46,342 nucleotides of DNA from Oceanobacillus massiliensis str. N'diop (GCF_000285495.1 NZ_HE610977.1:719846-766187); one strand, 5' to 3'; counted from the stretch's first letter, positions 17,762 through 26,906 are shown. A program made the numbers and translations. The notes: generated by a model not told the origin, from the sequence alone.

Positions 17762-18157
17762 TTATTTCTTTCTATTTTTATTGAGATGAAAAACAAAATA
17801 GATAACTGCCGCAATCAGAGCATAAACGAAGAACATAACGAGAAAGCCCCATAGTCCCATCACCGCATCGGCAAATTCCATATTGCCTCGATTGGTAATC
17901 GCCTGCTGCAATTCAATGGCGAACACCAGTACAATCATGATTGTAAATGTATAAATAAAAGAGAAAATACTTGTACTCCATTTCATATTTTCAAGAAGCT
18001 TAAAGAACAAATAAACCAGAAAAAACATTCCCATTCCGATTATTCCAATCAACCAAAAATGCAGTTCTTTGTCCGACATGCTTAGTCCAAACATATCTAT
18101 TAAAATATCGTGTATATTATTTACGATTTCTGCCAGTGTAATTACAATTTCTTTCAT
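17762..18157 (-). CDS. Small membrane protein of unknown function
   Basis: 131 residues with three clear membrane spans (about 35-55, 65-85 and 102-123) and a basic tail NKNRKK. I do not recognise a family. A ribosome binding site (GGAGG) lies before the ATG and a terminator follows, so it looks like a single-gene unit. It lies between cydD and the ykuK-like gene without an obvious functional link. Confidence 0.7.
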   Translation of the reverse strand: MKEIVITLAEIVNNIHDILIDMFGLSMSDKELHFWLIGIIGMGMFFLVYLFFKLLENMKWSTSIFSFIYTFTIMIVLVFAIELQQAITNRGNMEFADAVMGLWGFLVMFFVYALIAAVIYFVFHLNKNRKK

Positions 18158-18334
18158 TAGTACCTCCAGTAAATTGATAGCCTTCTTCTATTTTACTATG
18201 TTTACAGGTAAAGCTACATTAATTTATGTAAATAAAAAAACCTTTGATTGAGATGATTAATAGTATAACTATATGAATATAATAAAAAGGAAATGAACGA
18301 TATCCTAAATTCTCTGAGGAGGGTCTGTTTACAT

Positions 18335-18871
18335 ATGGTTGATTTAAAGGTTTTAAATTACACGTTTCAGAATCTGAGTCAAAAGAACATGTCGTTTAAC
18401 CAAGTATTCCACTATATCAGGCAATTTATGGAGAAGGATCCAACCGGGTGCTATAAGTTAATGTTTGGTACCGATTCACAAATACATCCTGGCCATACGA
18501 GATTTATTACAGGTTTGGTAATTCATTGTGAGAGGAAAGGTGCCTGGGCCTGCATTCGAAAAGTAATCATACCTAGAAAAATGCTTAATCTCCACGAACG
18601 CATCTCCTTGGAAACAACACTTACAGAAGAAGTCGTTTCGATGTTCACAGAGGATAAGAAAGAAGAGCTTATTGATATTATTTTGCCCAATATATATAAG
18701 GGGGCTTCCTTTGCCATTGAGGGGCATATCGACATCGGCTCAGGCAGCAGAAACAAGACCAAAATCTTTGTGGATGAAATGGTTTTGCGGATGGAATCAT
18801 TAGGAATCGAGCCAAAAATTAAACCAGATTCGTTTGTAGCAAGTTCATATGCAAATCATTATACAAAGTGA
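18335..18871 (+). CDS. ykuK: YkuK-family (RNase H-like fold) protein
   Basis: 178 residues from the ATG at 18335 (B. subtilis YkuK is about 172). The motif FGTDSQIHPG and the C-terminal block EPKIKPDSFVASSYANHYTK identify the DUF458/YkuK family, which has an RNase H-like fold; its activity is not established. GAGGAGG lies 12 bases before this ATG, a little far. An in-frame ATG at 18293 is possible but its AAGG is too close. A MITE-like element begins 7 bp after the stop. Confidence 0.85.
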   Translation: MVDLKVLNYTFQNLSQKNMSFNQVFHYIRQFMEKDPTGCYKLMFGTDSQIHPGHTRFITGLVIHCERKGAWACIRKVIIPRKMLNLHERISLETTLTEEVVSMFTEDKKEELIDIILPNIYKGASFAIEGHIDIGSGSRNKTKIFVDEMVLRMESLGIEPKIKPDSFVASSYANHYTK

Positions 18872-18877
18872 TACATA

Positions 18878-19323
18878 GCTTTCTAAAATCTTGTTGTTTC
18901 AAGCACATTCTATAAAACTGTGAGGTAACAGACTCTGCCGATTTCCGCTCCGGGCAGTCGCTTTCCGCGGGCAACGCTTCAGCTTCCTCAGAAGCGAGCC
19001 CGGCTTCTTGCGGGATCTTCACCTGTTGCTTTTCCCGCTGGAGTCGACTGCCCTATGCTCCAATCCATCAGCTTCATAATCGAATCAGTAATTTGATTCA
19101 GAAAGCCAAATCATAGCGGAGGAAATACATGGAGACTCCTGCGGGAAAGCGAAGACGCTAAGACCCCACAGGGAGCGAACTTTGCGAGCGAGGAGGCTTA
19201 GCGCGAGCCCGTGGAAAGCGCAGTGTATTTCCGGAGTGTAGATTAAACACCAATCATTTCTTGCTATATCGCAGTTTCAATCAACTGGGAGGTTTAAAAA
19301 TAGCAATCGTTATTAAAAAATGC
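18878..19323. mobile_element. MITE-like palindromic element, copy 1 (degraded ends)
   Basis: About 446 bp without a gene. It holds the same two long palindromic modules as copy 3 (45769-46326) but in the opposite orientation: a GGGCAGTCG...CGACTGCCC hairpin (about 18950-19055) and a GAAATACA...TGTATTTCC module (about 19125-19235). The left end GCTTTCTAAAATCTTGTTG matches the family terminal repeat; the right end is diverged and no target duplication is visible, so its edge is approximate. Confidence 0.75.
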
Positions 19324-19416
19324 ATTTAAAAATCTGACTGCAATCCCCCTTGTTTATAGAAATAAGCGCGGGTATTGAGTCGGATTATCTTTATGAATAC
19401 AGCGCTAGCTCAGCAT

Positions 19417-20319
19417 CTATTCTGTTGTTAATGCTCCAAGCGTTTTCACCGTATTTGAACCTAGTTTATTGGCATATTTCGTATAGAATACCAATTCATC
19501 CGCCGTTTTTGGAATTCCATGACGATCAAAACAATGGAGGAGGCCGGCCATAAATGCATCACCAGCACCAGTTGTGTCGACTACCTCTACTTTTTCTGCA
19601 GGAACAATGATTTTCTCGTTTCGGTAAAAGACGATCGCGCCATCTTCCCCTCTCGTTATAAATACATATGGTATCTGATAGCTTTTTATTATTTGTAAAC
19701 CAGCATCCAGGGTTGCTGCTTCTGTCAAGAATAATAATTCTTCCTCAGAAATTTTAAGAATGTCTACATCTGGCAGCATACCCTTCACGTTCGTCTTGCA
19801 AGATTCTAAATTGTCCCAGCGTTTCAATCGAATGTTCGGATCAAACGCAATCAGGCTCCGGTGATGTTTCGCTAATTGAATCGCCCTTTTCGTCGTAGTA
19901 AAGGCAGTAGGGTGAAATAATGTACCGGACCCAAAATAAAAAAGGAAGGCATTTTCGAAAAGCTTTTCATGCAATTCCGATTCCAAAAGCTGTTCATCTG
20001 GCGTTTCATTTATATAGGCATGAAAGTGTCTCTCTCTCATTTCATTCAGATGTATGTAGACACTACAGATCCGCTTCCTCTCAGATTCCATGCAATAATC
20101 CGTATTTACGCTTTCCTTTTCCAACTCTCTCCTGATGAACTGACTGGTCTCATCCGTTCCCAGCTTGCATATATAGTGGGATTGTGTCCCAAGCCTTCTT
20201 GCTCCAACTGCCACATTAATGGTTGTACCGCCTAGGTAGGTGTTATAAAGCTTATTGGTTCTATCCTGTGCAATATAATCTACGAAAGCTTCCCCATAAG
20301 AAATAATCCCCTGATTCAT
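19417..20319 (-). CDS. PfkB-family sugar kinase (fructokinase-like)
   Basis: 300 residues. N-terminal SYGEAFVDYI, the substrate-site LGGTTINVAVGARRLG, and the ATP-site DTTGAGDAFMAG with catalytic Asp (about residue 253) place it with the fructokinase branch (B. subtilis YdjE-like) rather than ribokinase. It probably makes fructose-6-phosphate, but no sugar transporter or regulator is adjacent. The ribosome binding site is GAGAGG nine bases before the ATG. It differs strongly in sequence from the ribokinase at 9111-10007. Confidence 0.82.
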   Translation of the reverse strand: MNQGIISYGEAFVDYIAQDRTNKLYNTYLGGTTINVAVGARRLGTQSHYICKLGTDETSQFIRRELEKESVNTDYCMESERKRICSVYIHLNEMRERHFHAYINETPDEQLLESELHEKLFENAFLFYFGSGTLFHPTAFTTTKRAIQLAKHHRSLIAFDPNIRLKRWDNLESCKTNVKGMLPDVDILKISEEELLFLTEAATLDAGLQIIKSYQIPYVFITRGEDGAIVFYRNEKIIVPAEKVEVVDTTGAGDAFMAGLLHCFDRHGIPKTADELVFYTKYANKLGSNTVKTLGALTTE

Positions 20320-20414
20320 CCTTATTATCCTCTCATTTCGTTATACACCCCCGCTGGAGCGTTTTATTAACTGAATAGTGCTGTCCTTGTCTTTCTATCT
20401 ATATTCAATACGTG

Positions 20415-20954
20415 CTAATCTTTTGGGTTGATTATTGCCAATACCTGATGATCCTCCCATTTTCCGTTTATTTTCACATTCTTCTTTGCTAAACCTTCTT
20501 TATGGAAGCCAGCTTTTTCCAAGACACGAATGGATCCAATATTATGTGGCATAACACCGGCCTCAATCCGATGTAATTTTAGAACCTCGAATGCATAGGA
20601 TACCATTAATTTGGCAGCTTCCGTTGTATAACCTTTGCCATTATGTTTTTTATCGAGAAAGTAGCCAATAAAGGCACTCTGCAAAGACCCTCTTAATAAG
20701 TGAAAGAGATTGATTGTCCCTACCAGGAGATCATCTTCGTTCTTAAATATACCAAAGTGGCATCCCAGGTCTTGTTCCCTTTCTTCTTCATACTTTTTTA
20801 TATTCTCTAATTGTGTCTCTTTCGTATAAAAACTGCTGTCACGCAGCATGGAAAATGCTTCAAAAAACGCGCGGTTATGAATCTGCAGTTCAAGCATAGC
20901 ATCTGCATCACCTGCAGTAAGGGGTTTTAAGTAGATATTTTTGCCTGTCAGCAT
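20415..20954 (-). CDS. GNAT acetyltransferase, RimJ/RimL type
   Basis: 179 residues from the ATG at 20954, chosen because AAAGGAG stands seven bases upstream; the frame is open ten codons further. The fold signature is IGYFLDKKHNGKGYTTEA (acetyl-CoA site) and HRIEAGVMPHNIGSIRVLEKAGF, typical of Rim-like enzymes that acetylate protein N-termini or small amines. It is the last gene of a minus-strand series of modifying enzymes reaching up to 24665. Substrate unknown. Confidence 0.85.
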   Translation of the reverse strand: MLTGKNIYLKPLTAGDADAMLELQIHNRAFFEAFSMLRDSSFYTKETQLENIKKYEEEREQDLGCHFGIFKNEDDLLVGTINLFHLLRGSLQSAFIGYFLDKKHNGKGYTTEAAKLMVSYAFEVLKLHRIEAGVMPHNIGSIRVLEKAGFHKEGLAKKNVKINGKWEDHQVLAIINPKD

Positions 20955-21022
20955 AGCAATCTCCTTTCTCCTGGATGACCTCATTTAAATGATGTTGCCC
21001 TTAGAAATTCACATGAAAATTT

Positions 21023-21433
21023 CTATTCAAACAACAAACTTATTTTCACTGCCACTTCTCTTGGTTTAATATCTAGAAAGATAAGCTTTTCAATTTCCAC
21101 CCACATTGGCAGGTATTCACCTCTGTTTCGCTCTAGATCGGTGTATCCTTCACCAGTACCTGTACCAATCGTTCCACTAGCGGCAGCAGCCAGAAAATAG
21201 TACTGTGTGCCATTGTCTTCTAGCTTTATCAGGCAGGTATCAATGTTGACCACTAAACCCAATTCTTCGTACGCCTCTCTTATTGCTGCAGCTTCTGGTG
21301 TTTCACCATATTCCATGCCGCCACCCGGAAAAACATAATACGTATTCCCTTCTCTTATCCGCTTGATGACCGCTATCTGATTGCCTTCAATAATTAAGAC
21401 AGACGCCCGGTTCCGCGTATTCTCCCCCCTCAT
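21023..21433 (-). CDS. Nudix hydrolase
   Basis: 136 residues from the ATG at 21433, whose A is the last base of the upstream gene's stop (TGATG), so translation is coupled; AAAGGAG lies eight bases before. An open frame further upstream only overlaps the neighbour. The Nudix box is complete (residues about 38-60: GGGMEYGETPEAAAIREAYEELG). It hydrolyses nucleoside diphosphate derivatives; the exact substrate cannot be read. Confidence 0.88.
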   Translation of the reverse strand: MRGENTRNRASVLIIEGNQIAVIKRIREGNTYYVFPGGGMEYGETPEAAAIREAYEELGLVVNIDTCLIKLEDNGTQYYFLAAAASGTIGTGTGEGYTDLERNRGEYLPMWVEIEKLIFLDIKPREVAVKISLLFE

Positions 21434-22512
21434 CAGATACACTCCTTTGGTATCCACCCTACCGTCCCATTTACTTTCTTTATCAGCGTGTACCCAGCAC
21501 ACTCATCATCTAATATCCACACTTTTTCATCAAGGCCGACCGATAAAAAAGTAGTACTTAGATCATCCGTGCAATAGACCTGTTCATCTTTAGCTCGTAA
21601 ATATTCATTCTTTACCCATTGTTGCAGACCTAGTTTACTATTTTCACAAAGCGAAAAAAATTCTTCCTGTCTTATTATTTTCACTTCATAATTTGGATAT
21701 GTAACCGTTCCGATTCTTCCGGTTGTATCGATATGCCCTTTCGAGACAAACGACTCTTCAGATAATTCATCGACATATGTATAGGAATAGTCGCCATCTT
21801 CAATCATTAGGGCATTTAATTGCCCGTCCCTTTTAATCTGGTTCCCTCCGTCTAACGCTATCACTTGTCTATCAAAATCAATTAAAGGATTGTGTGAACT
21901 TGCTTGTGCGGAGCGGTAATTAACGACTGGCCAGTGTCCGACAATAACGGTTTTACCTGCATGATGTCCTTGTTCATAAAAGGATGGTGTATACAATGCA
22001 ACTGATTCCTCCATATTCGGCCAACTTTCATCAATACCTGCATGTATCATGATATGTTCATCCGTTTCATAAGCAATCGGAAGAGATTCCAGCCATTCTA
22101 TTTCACTATGGAAATGCTTCCGGTAGTAAGCAGCCAATTCTTCTAAACCACTGAAATCATCAATAGATTTATGATTCGCTGCAAGCATTTCATTTAAAAA
22201 TGAATACTGTCGATTGTTCATATAATTAATTATTCCCTCTTCGCCCTCTAATACGTATCGAAAGACAACATCACAATTTCCTTTTGTCACAAAAACCCGT
22301 TCAGAGCTATTGGATAAACTTCTGACATAGCGAATGACATCTAAGCTATTCGGTCCCTTCTCACAAAGATCACCATTAATGAATAAATAATCGTCATCTG
22401 AATAGTTCACTTTGTCCAGCAGTTTTTCAAAAAGCTGTAAATTAGCATGTATATCTGAAATAACGATAATGCGCTTTGTTTTATCAAGGTCTATTTTTCT
22501 AATATCAATCAC
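21433..22512 (-). CDS. Metallophosphoesterase (calcineurin-like) with C-terminal SH3-like tail
   Basis: 359 residues from a GTG at 22512, preferred over an ATG eight codons upstream because GGGGGA precedes it at correct distance. The metal motifs are SDIHAN (about 19-24), NGDLCEKGPNS, KGNCD, HAGID and GHWPV, those of PPP-type or ApaH-like phosphatases. The last 40 residues (VWILDDECAGY, TVGWIPKECI) look like a small SH3-type domain. It overlaps the Nudix gene by one base and begins 42 bp after the kinase gene. Confidence 0.82.
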   Translation of the reverse strand: MIDIRKIDLDKTKRIIVISDIHANLQLFEKLLDKVNYSDDDYLFINGDLCEKGPNSLDVIRYVRSLSNSSERVFVTKGNCDVVFRYVLEGEEGIINYMNNRQYSFLNEMLAANHKSIDDFSGLEELAAYYRKHFHSEIEWLESLPIAYETDEHIMIHAGIDESWPNMEESVALYTPSFYEQGHHAGKTVIVGHWPVVNYRSAQASSHNPLIDFDRQVIALDGGNQIKRDGQLNALMIEDGDYSYTYVDELSEESFVSKGHIDTTGRIGTVTYPNYEVKIIRQEEFFSLCENSKLGLQQWVKNEYLRAKDEQVYCTDDLSTTFLSVGLDEKVWILDDECAGYTLIKKVNGTVGWIPKECI

Positions 22513-22554
22513 GTAAAGTCCCCCAGTTCCATTCAATCCTATTTGTTTCTATTC

Positions 22555-23433
22555 CTACTCCTGCAAGAAATCCGCAAACCATCCCACACATCGATACGTA
22601 TTCTCCCAATTCGAATCATTACCTTCTATCGACCAGCAGGCAGATAAGGTACCCATCGCAATGGCCGCCTTCAATAATCGATTCCTGTCCAGCTTCAATT
22701 GTTCACAAATTATATCCACCCTCAGCTTCAATATTTCCTTTGGATAGGCCTTTGAATGCAGCTGATTGATTAAAAATGAAACCAGATCAAAATAGCGATC
22801 ACCTATAACGCCCTTTGGATCAATTGCCAGCCACCCCTTTTCTTTGGAAAACAGGATATTTTCATGATGCAAATCCCCGTGGAGAAGTTCACCACCTACA
22901 GATGTATCCATCACATAATCAAAGCTTTCTTCAGCTAAATCAATCGACTTATTCGAGATAGGACCGTCTCCATTCGGAAAGTTACGCAGATACTTCTTTA
23001 ATCCTTGAAACCATTCCGCAATTGCAGGAGTTCCGTTTTCCTCCAGCGGCCTTCGAATTTCCTTCCAAACGTTTAGATAATGTTCCATAACGACCGTCTC
23101 ATCCTCTATTTCAGAAAGCATTTTCCCTGGAATAACATGTTCGAGAAGCATTGCCCGGTTTGCAGCATCCTGCTTTATTAAAGCGGCACAACCCTTTCCA
23201 GCATATGCTTGAAGAGTCTGTAATTCATTTTCGAATTCATTGCGGAGGACTCCTATTTTGAGGATATAGGGTTTCCCATTGGAATCTGCCACTTTGGCCA
23301 CATAATTATAGGAAAGGTTCTTTACAGGACCGATCATTGTCATTTGCCATTTATGGAGGACACTTTCTAGTAGTTCTTGTAAATTTGTTAGCCATAACGC
23401 TCCTTCATGCCCAAAGGTATTTTTTATTTTCAT
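22555..23433 (-). CDS. APH(6)-type aminoglycoside/hydroxyurea phosphotransferase
   Basis: 292 residues. Kinase-like fold with ATP-site Lys59 (YILKIG), the catalytic loop HGDLHHEN (His185, Asp187) and metal-binding Asp205 in AIDPKGVIGDRYFD. The DPKG form is characteristic of the APH_6_hur family, which includes streptomycin 6-phosphotransferases. Whether it gives resistance is not known; chromosomal members may act on other compounds. It sits 35 bp after the nucleotidyltransferase gene in the same direction. Confidence 0.82.
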   Translation of the reverse strand: MKIKNTFGHEGALWLTNLQELLESVLHKWQMTMIGPVKNLSYNYVAKVADSNGKPYILKIGVLRNEFENELQTLQAYAGKGCAALIKQDAANRAMLLEHVIPGKMLSEIEDETVVMEHYLNVWKEIRRPLEENGTPAIAEWFQGLKKYLRNFPNGDGPISNKSIDLAEESFDYVMDTSVGGELLHGDLHHENILFSKEKGWLAIDPKGVIGDRYFDLVSFLINQLHSKAYPKEILKLRVDIICEQLKLDRNRLLKAAIAMGTLSACWSIEGNDSNWENTYRCVGWFADFLQE

Positions 23434-23468
23434 CTGAAAGTCTTCAGGTATGTTGATGATAATCCCCC

Positions 23469-24665
23469 CTATCTGAAAATAGATTTTTCAAAAGCAGTAA
23501 GTGTTAAGCCTTCCTTTACTTCTATCTCACCAACCTTATGAAATCCACTTTTCAGATAAAAATGAACAGCAGGTAAATTCCTTGATCCAGTTGACACGAT
23601 AATCTTTTCTATCCCATTTTTTCCTTCTATAAAATTCAATAGCTTCCCGGCAATCCCTTTTCTAAAATGTTTGGGGTGTACGATTAACCTATGTATATCC
23701 ATAACCATTTCTTCTATTTTTATCGATACAGCGCCACATAATTTGCCGTTATTATAACAGCCGAAAAAGGTCTCCCCGCTTTGCTGCAATGTGGTAATCG
23801 TATCTCTAAGCGGCGGCAAATCTTCATATCCAATTAGATTCGCCTCGACCTTATAGGCAGGTATTTGAATGTTCAGCACTGTTTCTGCCAGCACAGGATT
23901 TGCAATATCAATCTCCTCTATCCTAAATGATTCCATTTGATTCGATTGGATTTTCCCAATCGTGAAGCCTTCAAATAGTCTCCCGCCATAAGGTTCCAGG
24001 ACTTTGTCGGCCATTCGGATTACCTTTGCCTTATCCCCTGTTTTATAAAAAGTATCAAAGGCTTCTATAAATCTTCCTGCAAAATCGGCATTATAATTTC
24101 TTAAAGAACGAAGGATCCATTTAGAAGAACCAATCCACTTTCTATTTGTTCTCAATATGAATTCACTCACCAATTCAGCAAGTGCATTTGCTATAAATAT
24201 TTCTTCAGCTCGATGATTGCTTCCAATAAAATCATCCAATACATCTGTAATAAAGTAGCGTTTTACCATAATCGTATCTTCCGGCCATTCCTCTGGACCC
24301 TTTTCCAATAATTCGTCGGATTCTTTCTTTATCGCATCCAGAAATCCGGTGTCTTTTAATACAATTCCTTCCGATACCATTCTTGGCATGGAAGGTTTAG
24401 CCCGCTCACAATCACTTTTAAAAAAGTGCTTATATGAGCTAAAGTTATGGACAAATACTTCAATGTTCCAGTCAAACACATTCATGGACTCTCGGTAAGA
24501 TGAACGAATATCCTGATCAAAAATAACAATATCAAGATCCGAAGTTTCCGTTTCTTCTCCCCTCACAACACTTCCGGCCAGTAAAGCACCATTGCAGTCT
24601 GGAAAGTATAACGCAACGAATTGCTTTGCTGCTTGAATTGGCATTACTTTATTTCCATTATCCAT
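23469..24665 (-). CDS. Nucleotidyltransferase-GNAT fusion protein
   Basis: 398 residues from the ATG at 24665 (GAGGTG seven bases upstream; the frame opens at a TTG five codons earlier). The N-terminal part holds the nucleotidyltransferase motif GSVVRGEETETSDLD (Gly31 to Asp45) with a further acidic residue in WNIEVFVH, as in kanamycin-type antibiotic nucleotidyltransferases. From about residue 260 a GNAT domain follows, with the acetyl-CoA loop HPKHFRKGIAGKLL and NLPAVHFYLKSGF. It is a two-activity fusion heading a run of modification genes. It could act on antibiotics, on its own toxin-like product, or on another small molecule. Confidence 0.75.
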   Translation of the reverse strand: MDNGNKVMPIQAAKQFVALYFPDCNGALLAGSVVRGEETETSDLDIVIFDQDIRSSYRESMNVFDWNIEVFVHNFSSYKHFFKSDCERAKPSMPRMVSEGIVLKDTGFLDAIKKESDELLEKGPEEWPEDTIMVKRYFITDVLDDFIGSNHRAEEIFIANALAELVSEFILRTNRKWIGSSKWILRSLRNYNADFAGRFIEAFDTFYKTGDKAKVIRMADKVLEPYGGRLFEGFTIGKIQSNQMESFRIEEIDIANPVLAETVLNIQIPAYKVEANLIGYEDLPPLRDTITTLQQSGETFFGCYNNGKLCGAVSIKIEEMVMDIHRLIVHPKHFRKGIAGKLLNFIEGKNGIEKIIVSTGSRNLPAVHFYLKSGFHKVGEIEVKEGLTLTAFEKSIFR

Positions 24666-24934
24666 CCATTCACACCTCAATTATATGTAGTAACCCTTTG
24701 GCGGTTAATATGCAAAACCAATACTGCACATCTAGTCAAAAATGCAGCAGCAAATTAGGAACAAGCAATGAACATTGTATTGATTAATGGCACTTTTCAA
24801 AAAAGATATTCTTATTATACAAGTAAATTTAAAAAGATGGTATTTTCTTATTTGTTGTTATACTTCTCTTATGAATGTACTATTTGGAGGTTTACCATTA
24901 AATACCTAAACACCTTCCAAAATAAGCAAAATCA

Positions 24935-25054
24935 TCATTGATTGCCTTTTGCCAATATCACCTCACTATTCGTAGTTGCTGACATTCCTAACCATTCATC
25001 ATTTGTACAAAGCGGGATTTCGACCCAATAATCACTGTACTTGCAGACTCTCAT
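24935..25054 (-). pseudogene. Short reading frame, possible gene remnant
   Basis: 39 codons from ATG to TGA with protein-like composition (…SDYWVEIPL…WLGMSATTNSEV…) but no ribosome binding site. It resembles the C-terminal end of a longer protein, although I cannot name the family. The rest of the 500-bp gap between 24665 and 25166 shows nothing but a terminator. Confidence 0.25.
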
Positions 25055-25082
25055 AAACAAGCAATTGAATGCTTTTTATTTA

Positions 25083-25120
25083 CAAAAAAGTAACCCAGTT
25101 CGACTAGAACGGGGTTACTG
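25083..25120 (-). terminator. Terminator after the AAC(6')-like gene
   Basis: AGTAACCC/GGGTTACT stem with an inner TTC/GAA pair, followed by seven Ts (interrupted by none) on the minus strand. Confidence 0.85.
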
Positions 25121-25165
25121 CTTTTTAAGTTTCTTACTAAAAGCATCCATTAATTGAAGAGTTAA

Positions 25166-25720
25166 TTACTTATGGTAATCAATTAACCAACAATCCTCAT
25201 ATATACCTTCGTGCAACTCATTCTTAGGAAGTATTTTAACTTTATTAAATCCACATTTCTCATAGCAGCTAATAGCCCTTGCATTTCTGGTCTGAGGGTC
25301 CATTACAACTCTTTCCGCTTTCTTTTCTTCTATTAAAAAATTGGTCATAGTTGATACAAGCAATGTTCCAATACCTTTATTCCAATACTCCACTTCACCA
25401 ATAAATTGGTCTGTACCAAAAACATTTTCTCCAAAATAGCCATAATCTTTTTTTGCTTCATCATCCAGTCGGTAGAATTGAACATATCCAATTGCATTAC
25501 CATAGAACTCCACAATACATTTAGTTTTACTATCTTCAGGGCGATAAAAAACTTTTTCAACCTTTTCTAAATCAAAGGGATTGTCTCTTCCTTCATAAAA
25601 TTCAAGAACTCTAGGGTCAGACAGCCATTTTGCTAGCAGAAACTTATCCTTATTTTCTAATTTACAAACCTTGAGATGCCCATTTTGAAAAATTATAACA
25701 ATACCCCCTCTGATAGCCAA
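25166..25720 (-). CDS. AAC(6')-like GNAT acetyltransferase with doubtful start codon
   Basis: Up to 184 residues. The GNAT core is AAC(6')-like: KWLSDPRVLEFYEGRDNP, GYVQFYRL, YGYFGENVFGTDQFIGE, WNKGIGTLLVSTM and NARAISCYEKCGF, as in aminoglycoside 6'-N-acetyltransferases. The ideal ribosome binding site (AGAGGGGG) lies seven bases before ATA-ATT-TTT at 25696, where the family would begin Met-Ile-Phe; the ATG at 25720 lies upstream of that site and has none of its own. Either translation uses a rare start or the start has mutated. The substrate is inferred from family. Confidence 0.7.
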   Translation of the reverse strand: MAIRGGIVIIFQNGHLKVCKLENKDKFLLAKWLSDPRVLEFYEGRDNPFDLEKVEKVFYRPEDSKTKCIVEFYGNAIGYVQFYRLDDEAKKDYGYFGENVFGTDQFIGEVEYWNKGIGTLLVSTMTNFLIEEKKAERVVMDPQTRNARAISCYEKCGFNKVKILPKNELHEGIYEDCWLIDYHK

Positions 25721-25845
25721 CTTTAACCAGAGTCCCTGTTAGCATGTTATTTTTTTAAAGGTATCCATATCTCACTATACATTCCTTATATCTGCCCAAT
25801 ACATCATTTATATCGGTGAGAATTCTTTCCCTGCTATCCAATTAA

Positions 25846-26133
25846 AAAACGGATGTCATAATTCCTTTCGTCTGCTATACTGAAAAAAATCAATATGCAG
25901 GAGATCATCAAAACAAAGACTGGTCATTAACTGTGCAATTTATGGCCTCTGCTTTTATCGGAACTGCGGAGAACTGGTTATTTAAACACATGCAACAACC
26001 CCAACTCATAACCAAATCAATTATGCATTATTTGAACGGAATGATATTAAATAATTTCAATATGTTTTTTTATTTAGATAAAATAAATGAAAACGAATAT
26101 ATTGTTAAGAAAGAGGTAATATCATGGAATTAA
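25846..26133 (+). pseudogene. C-terminal remnant of a TetR-type regulator
   Basis: An open frame ending just inside ccdA. The stretch VQFMASAFIGTAENWLFKHM followed by QQPQLITKSIMHYLNGMI resembles the C-terminal ligand domain of TetR/AcrR proteins. No helix-turn-helix part is present upstream; the frame closes with a stop at 25843. I read it as a truncated gene. A 66-codon frame from GTG 25933 could in principle still be expressed, but no ribosome binding site is seen. Confidence 0.4.
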
Positions 26134-26834
26134 TATTGTTAGCATTTAGTGCTGGTGTTTTGTCATTTCTCTCCCCCTGTACCCTCCCGTTATATCCAAC
26201 CTATCTTTCTTATATATCGGGTTTATCCGTCGCCCAAATATCTGATCGTACTGGACAAACTACCGATATGAAAAAAGATTTATTTATACATAGTCTATGT
26301 TTCGTGTTTGGGTTGGCTCTTGTTTTCTTTTTACTCGGTTCTGTCTTCACTTTGATTGGCGATCTGTTTTTTAGTTATAAAAACTTTATTCGGATGATTG
26401 GCGCAATCTTCATCATTACAATGGGACTGTTTTTAATGGGCGTTTTTCAACCTGTTAAAATGATGCAAGAGAAACGATTTAGCAACATAAAAAAGCCTGC
26501 TGGATACATGGGCTCGTTCTTTGTCGGTGTGATTTTCAGTGCTGGATGGACACCTTGTATTGGTCCTATACTTTCATCCGTACTATCCTTGTCAGTTGCC
26601 AATCCAAATGAAGGGCTATATTACATATCAGCTTATACTTTAGGTTTTGCAATTCCATTCTTGGTATTATCATTCTTTATTGGTAAATCTAGATTACTTC
26701 TAAGATATTCTGATAAGGTTATGAAATTCGGTGGCCTTATCATGGTATTTGTTGGGATTTTACTGTTTTTTAATAAAATGGCTTCTCTAGGTTTATGGCT
26801 AACAGATCTATTTGGTGGTTTTAGTGGTTTTTAG
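26124..26834 (+). CDS. ccdA: Cytochrome c biogenesis/thiol-disulfide transporter CcdA
   Basis: 236 residues, close to B. subtilis CcdA (235), with six membrane spans. The two redox cysteines are visible, Cys19 in FLSPCTLPLYPTY and Cys145 in AGWTPCIGPIL. CcdA passes electrons from cytoplasmic thioredoxin to outside thioredoxin-like partners (ResA, StoA) for cytochrome c maturation and spore formation. GAGGT precedes the ATG. No partner gene is adjacent. Confidence 0.93.
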   Translation: MELILLAFSAGVLSFLSPCTLPLYPTYLSYISGLSVAQISDRTGQTTDMKKDLFIHSLCFVFGLALVFFLLGSVFTLIGDLFFSYKNFIRMIGAIFIITMGLFLMGVFQPVKMMQEKRFSNIKKPAGYMGSFFVGVIFSAGWTPCIGPILSSVLSLSVANPNEGLYYISAYTLGFAIPFLVLSFFIGKSRLLLRYSDKVMKFGGLIMVFVGILLFFNKMASLGLWLTDLFGGFSGF

Positions 26835-26906
26835 GAAAAGATGGGGCGCACAAGTTTCCAACCCTCTTTTTATCGTGTGTCAGACATAAAATTTGCTTTT
26901 GTCCAT

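Noticed and set aside
18819-19022. 67-codon minus-strand frame
   Set aside because: It spans the end of ykuK and MITE copy 1 and is an artefact of the GC-rich palindrome.
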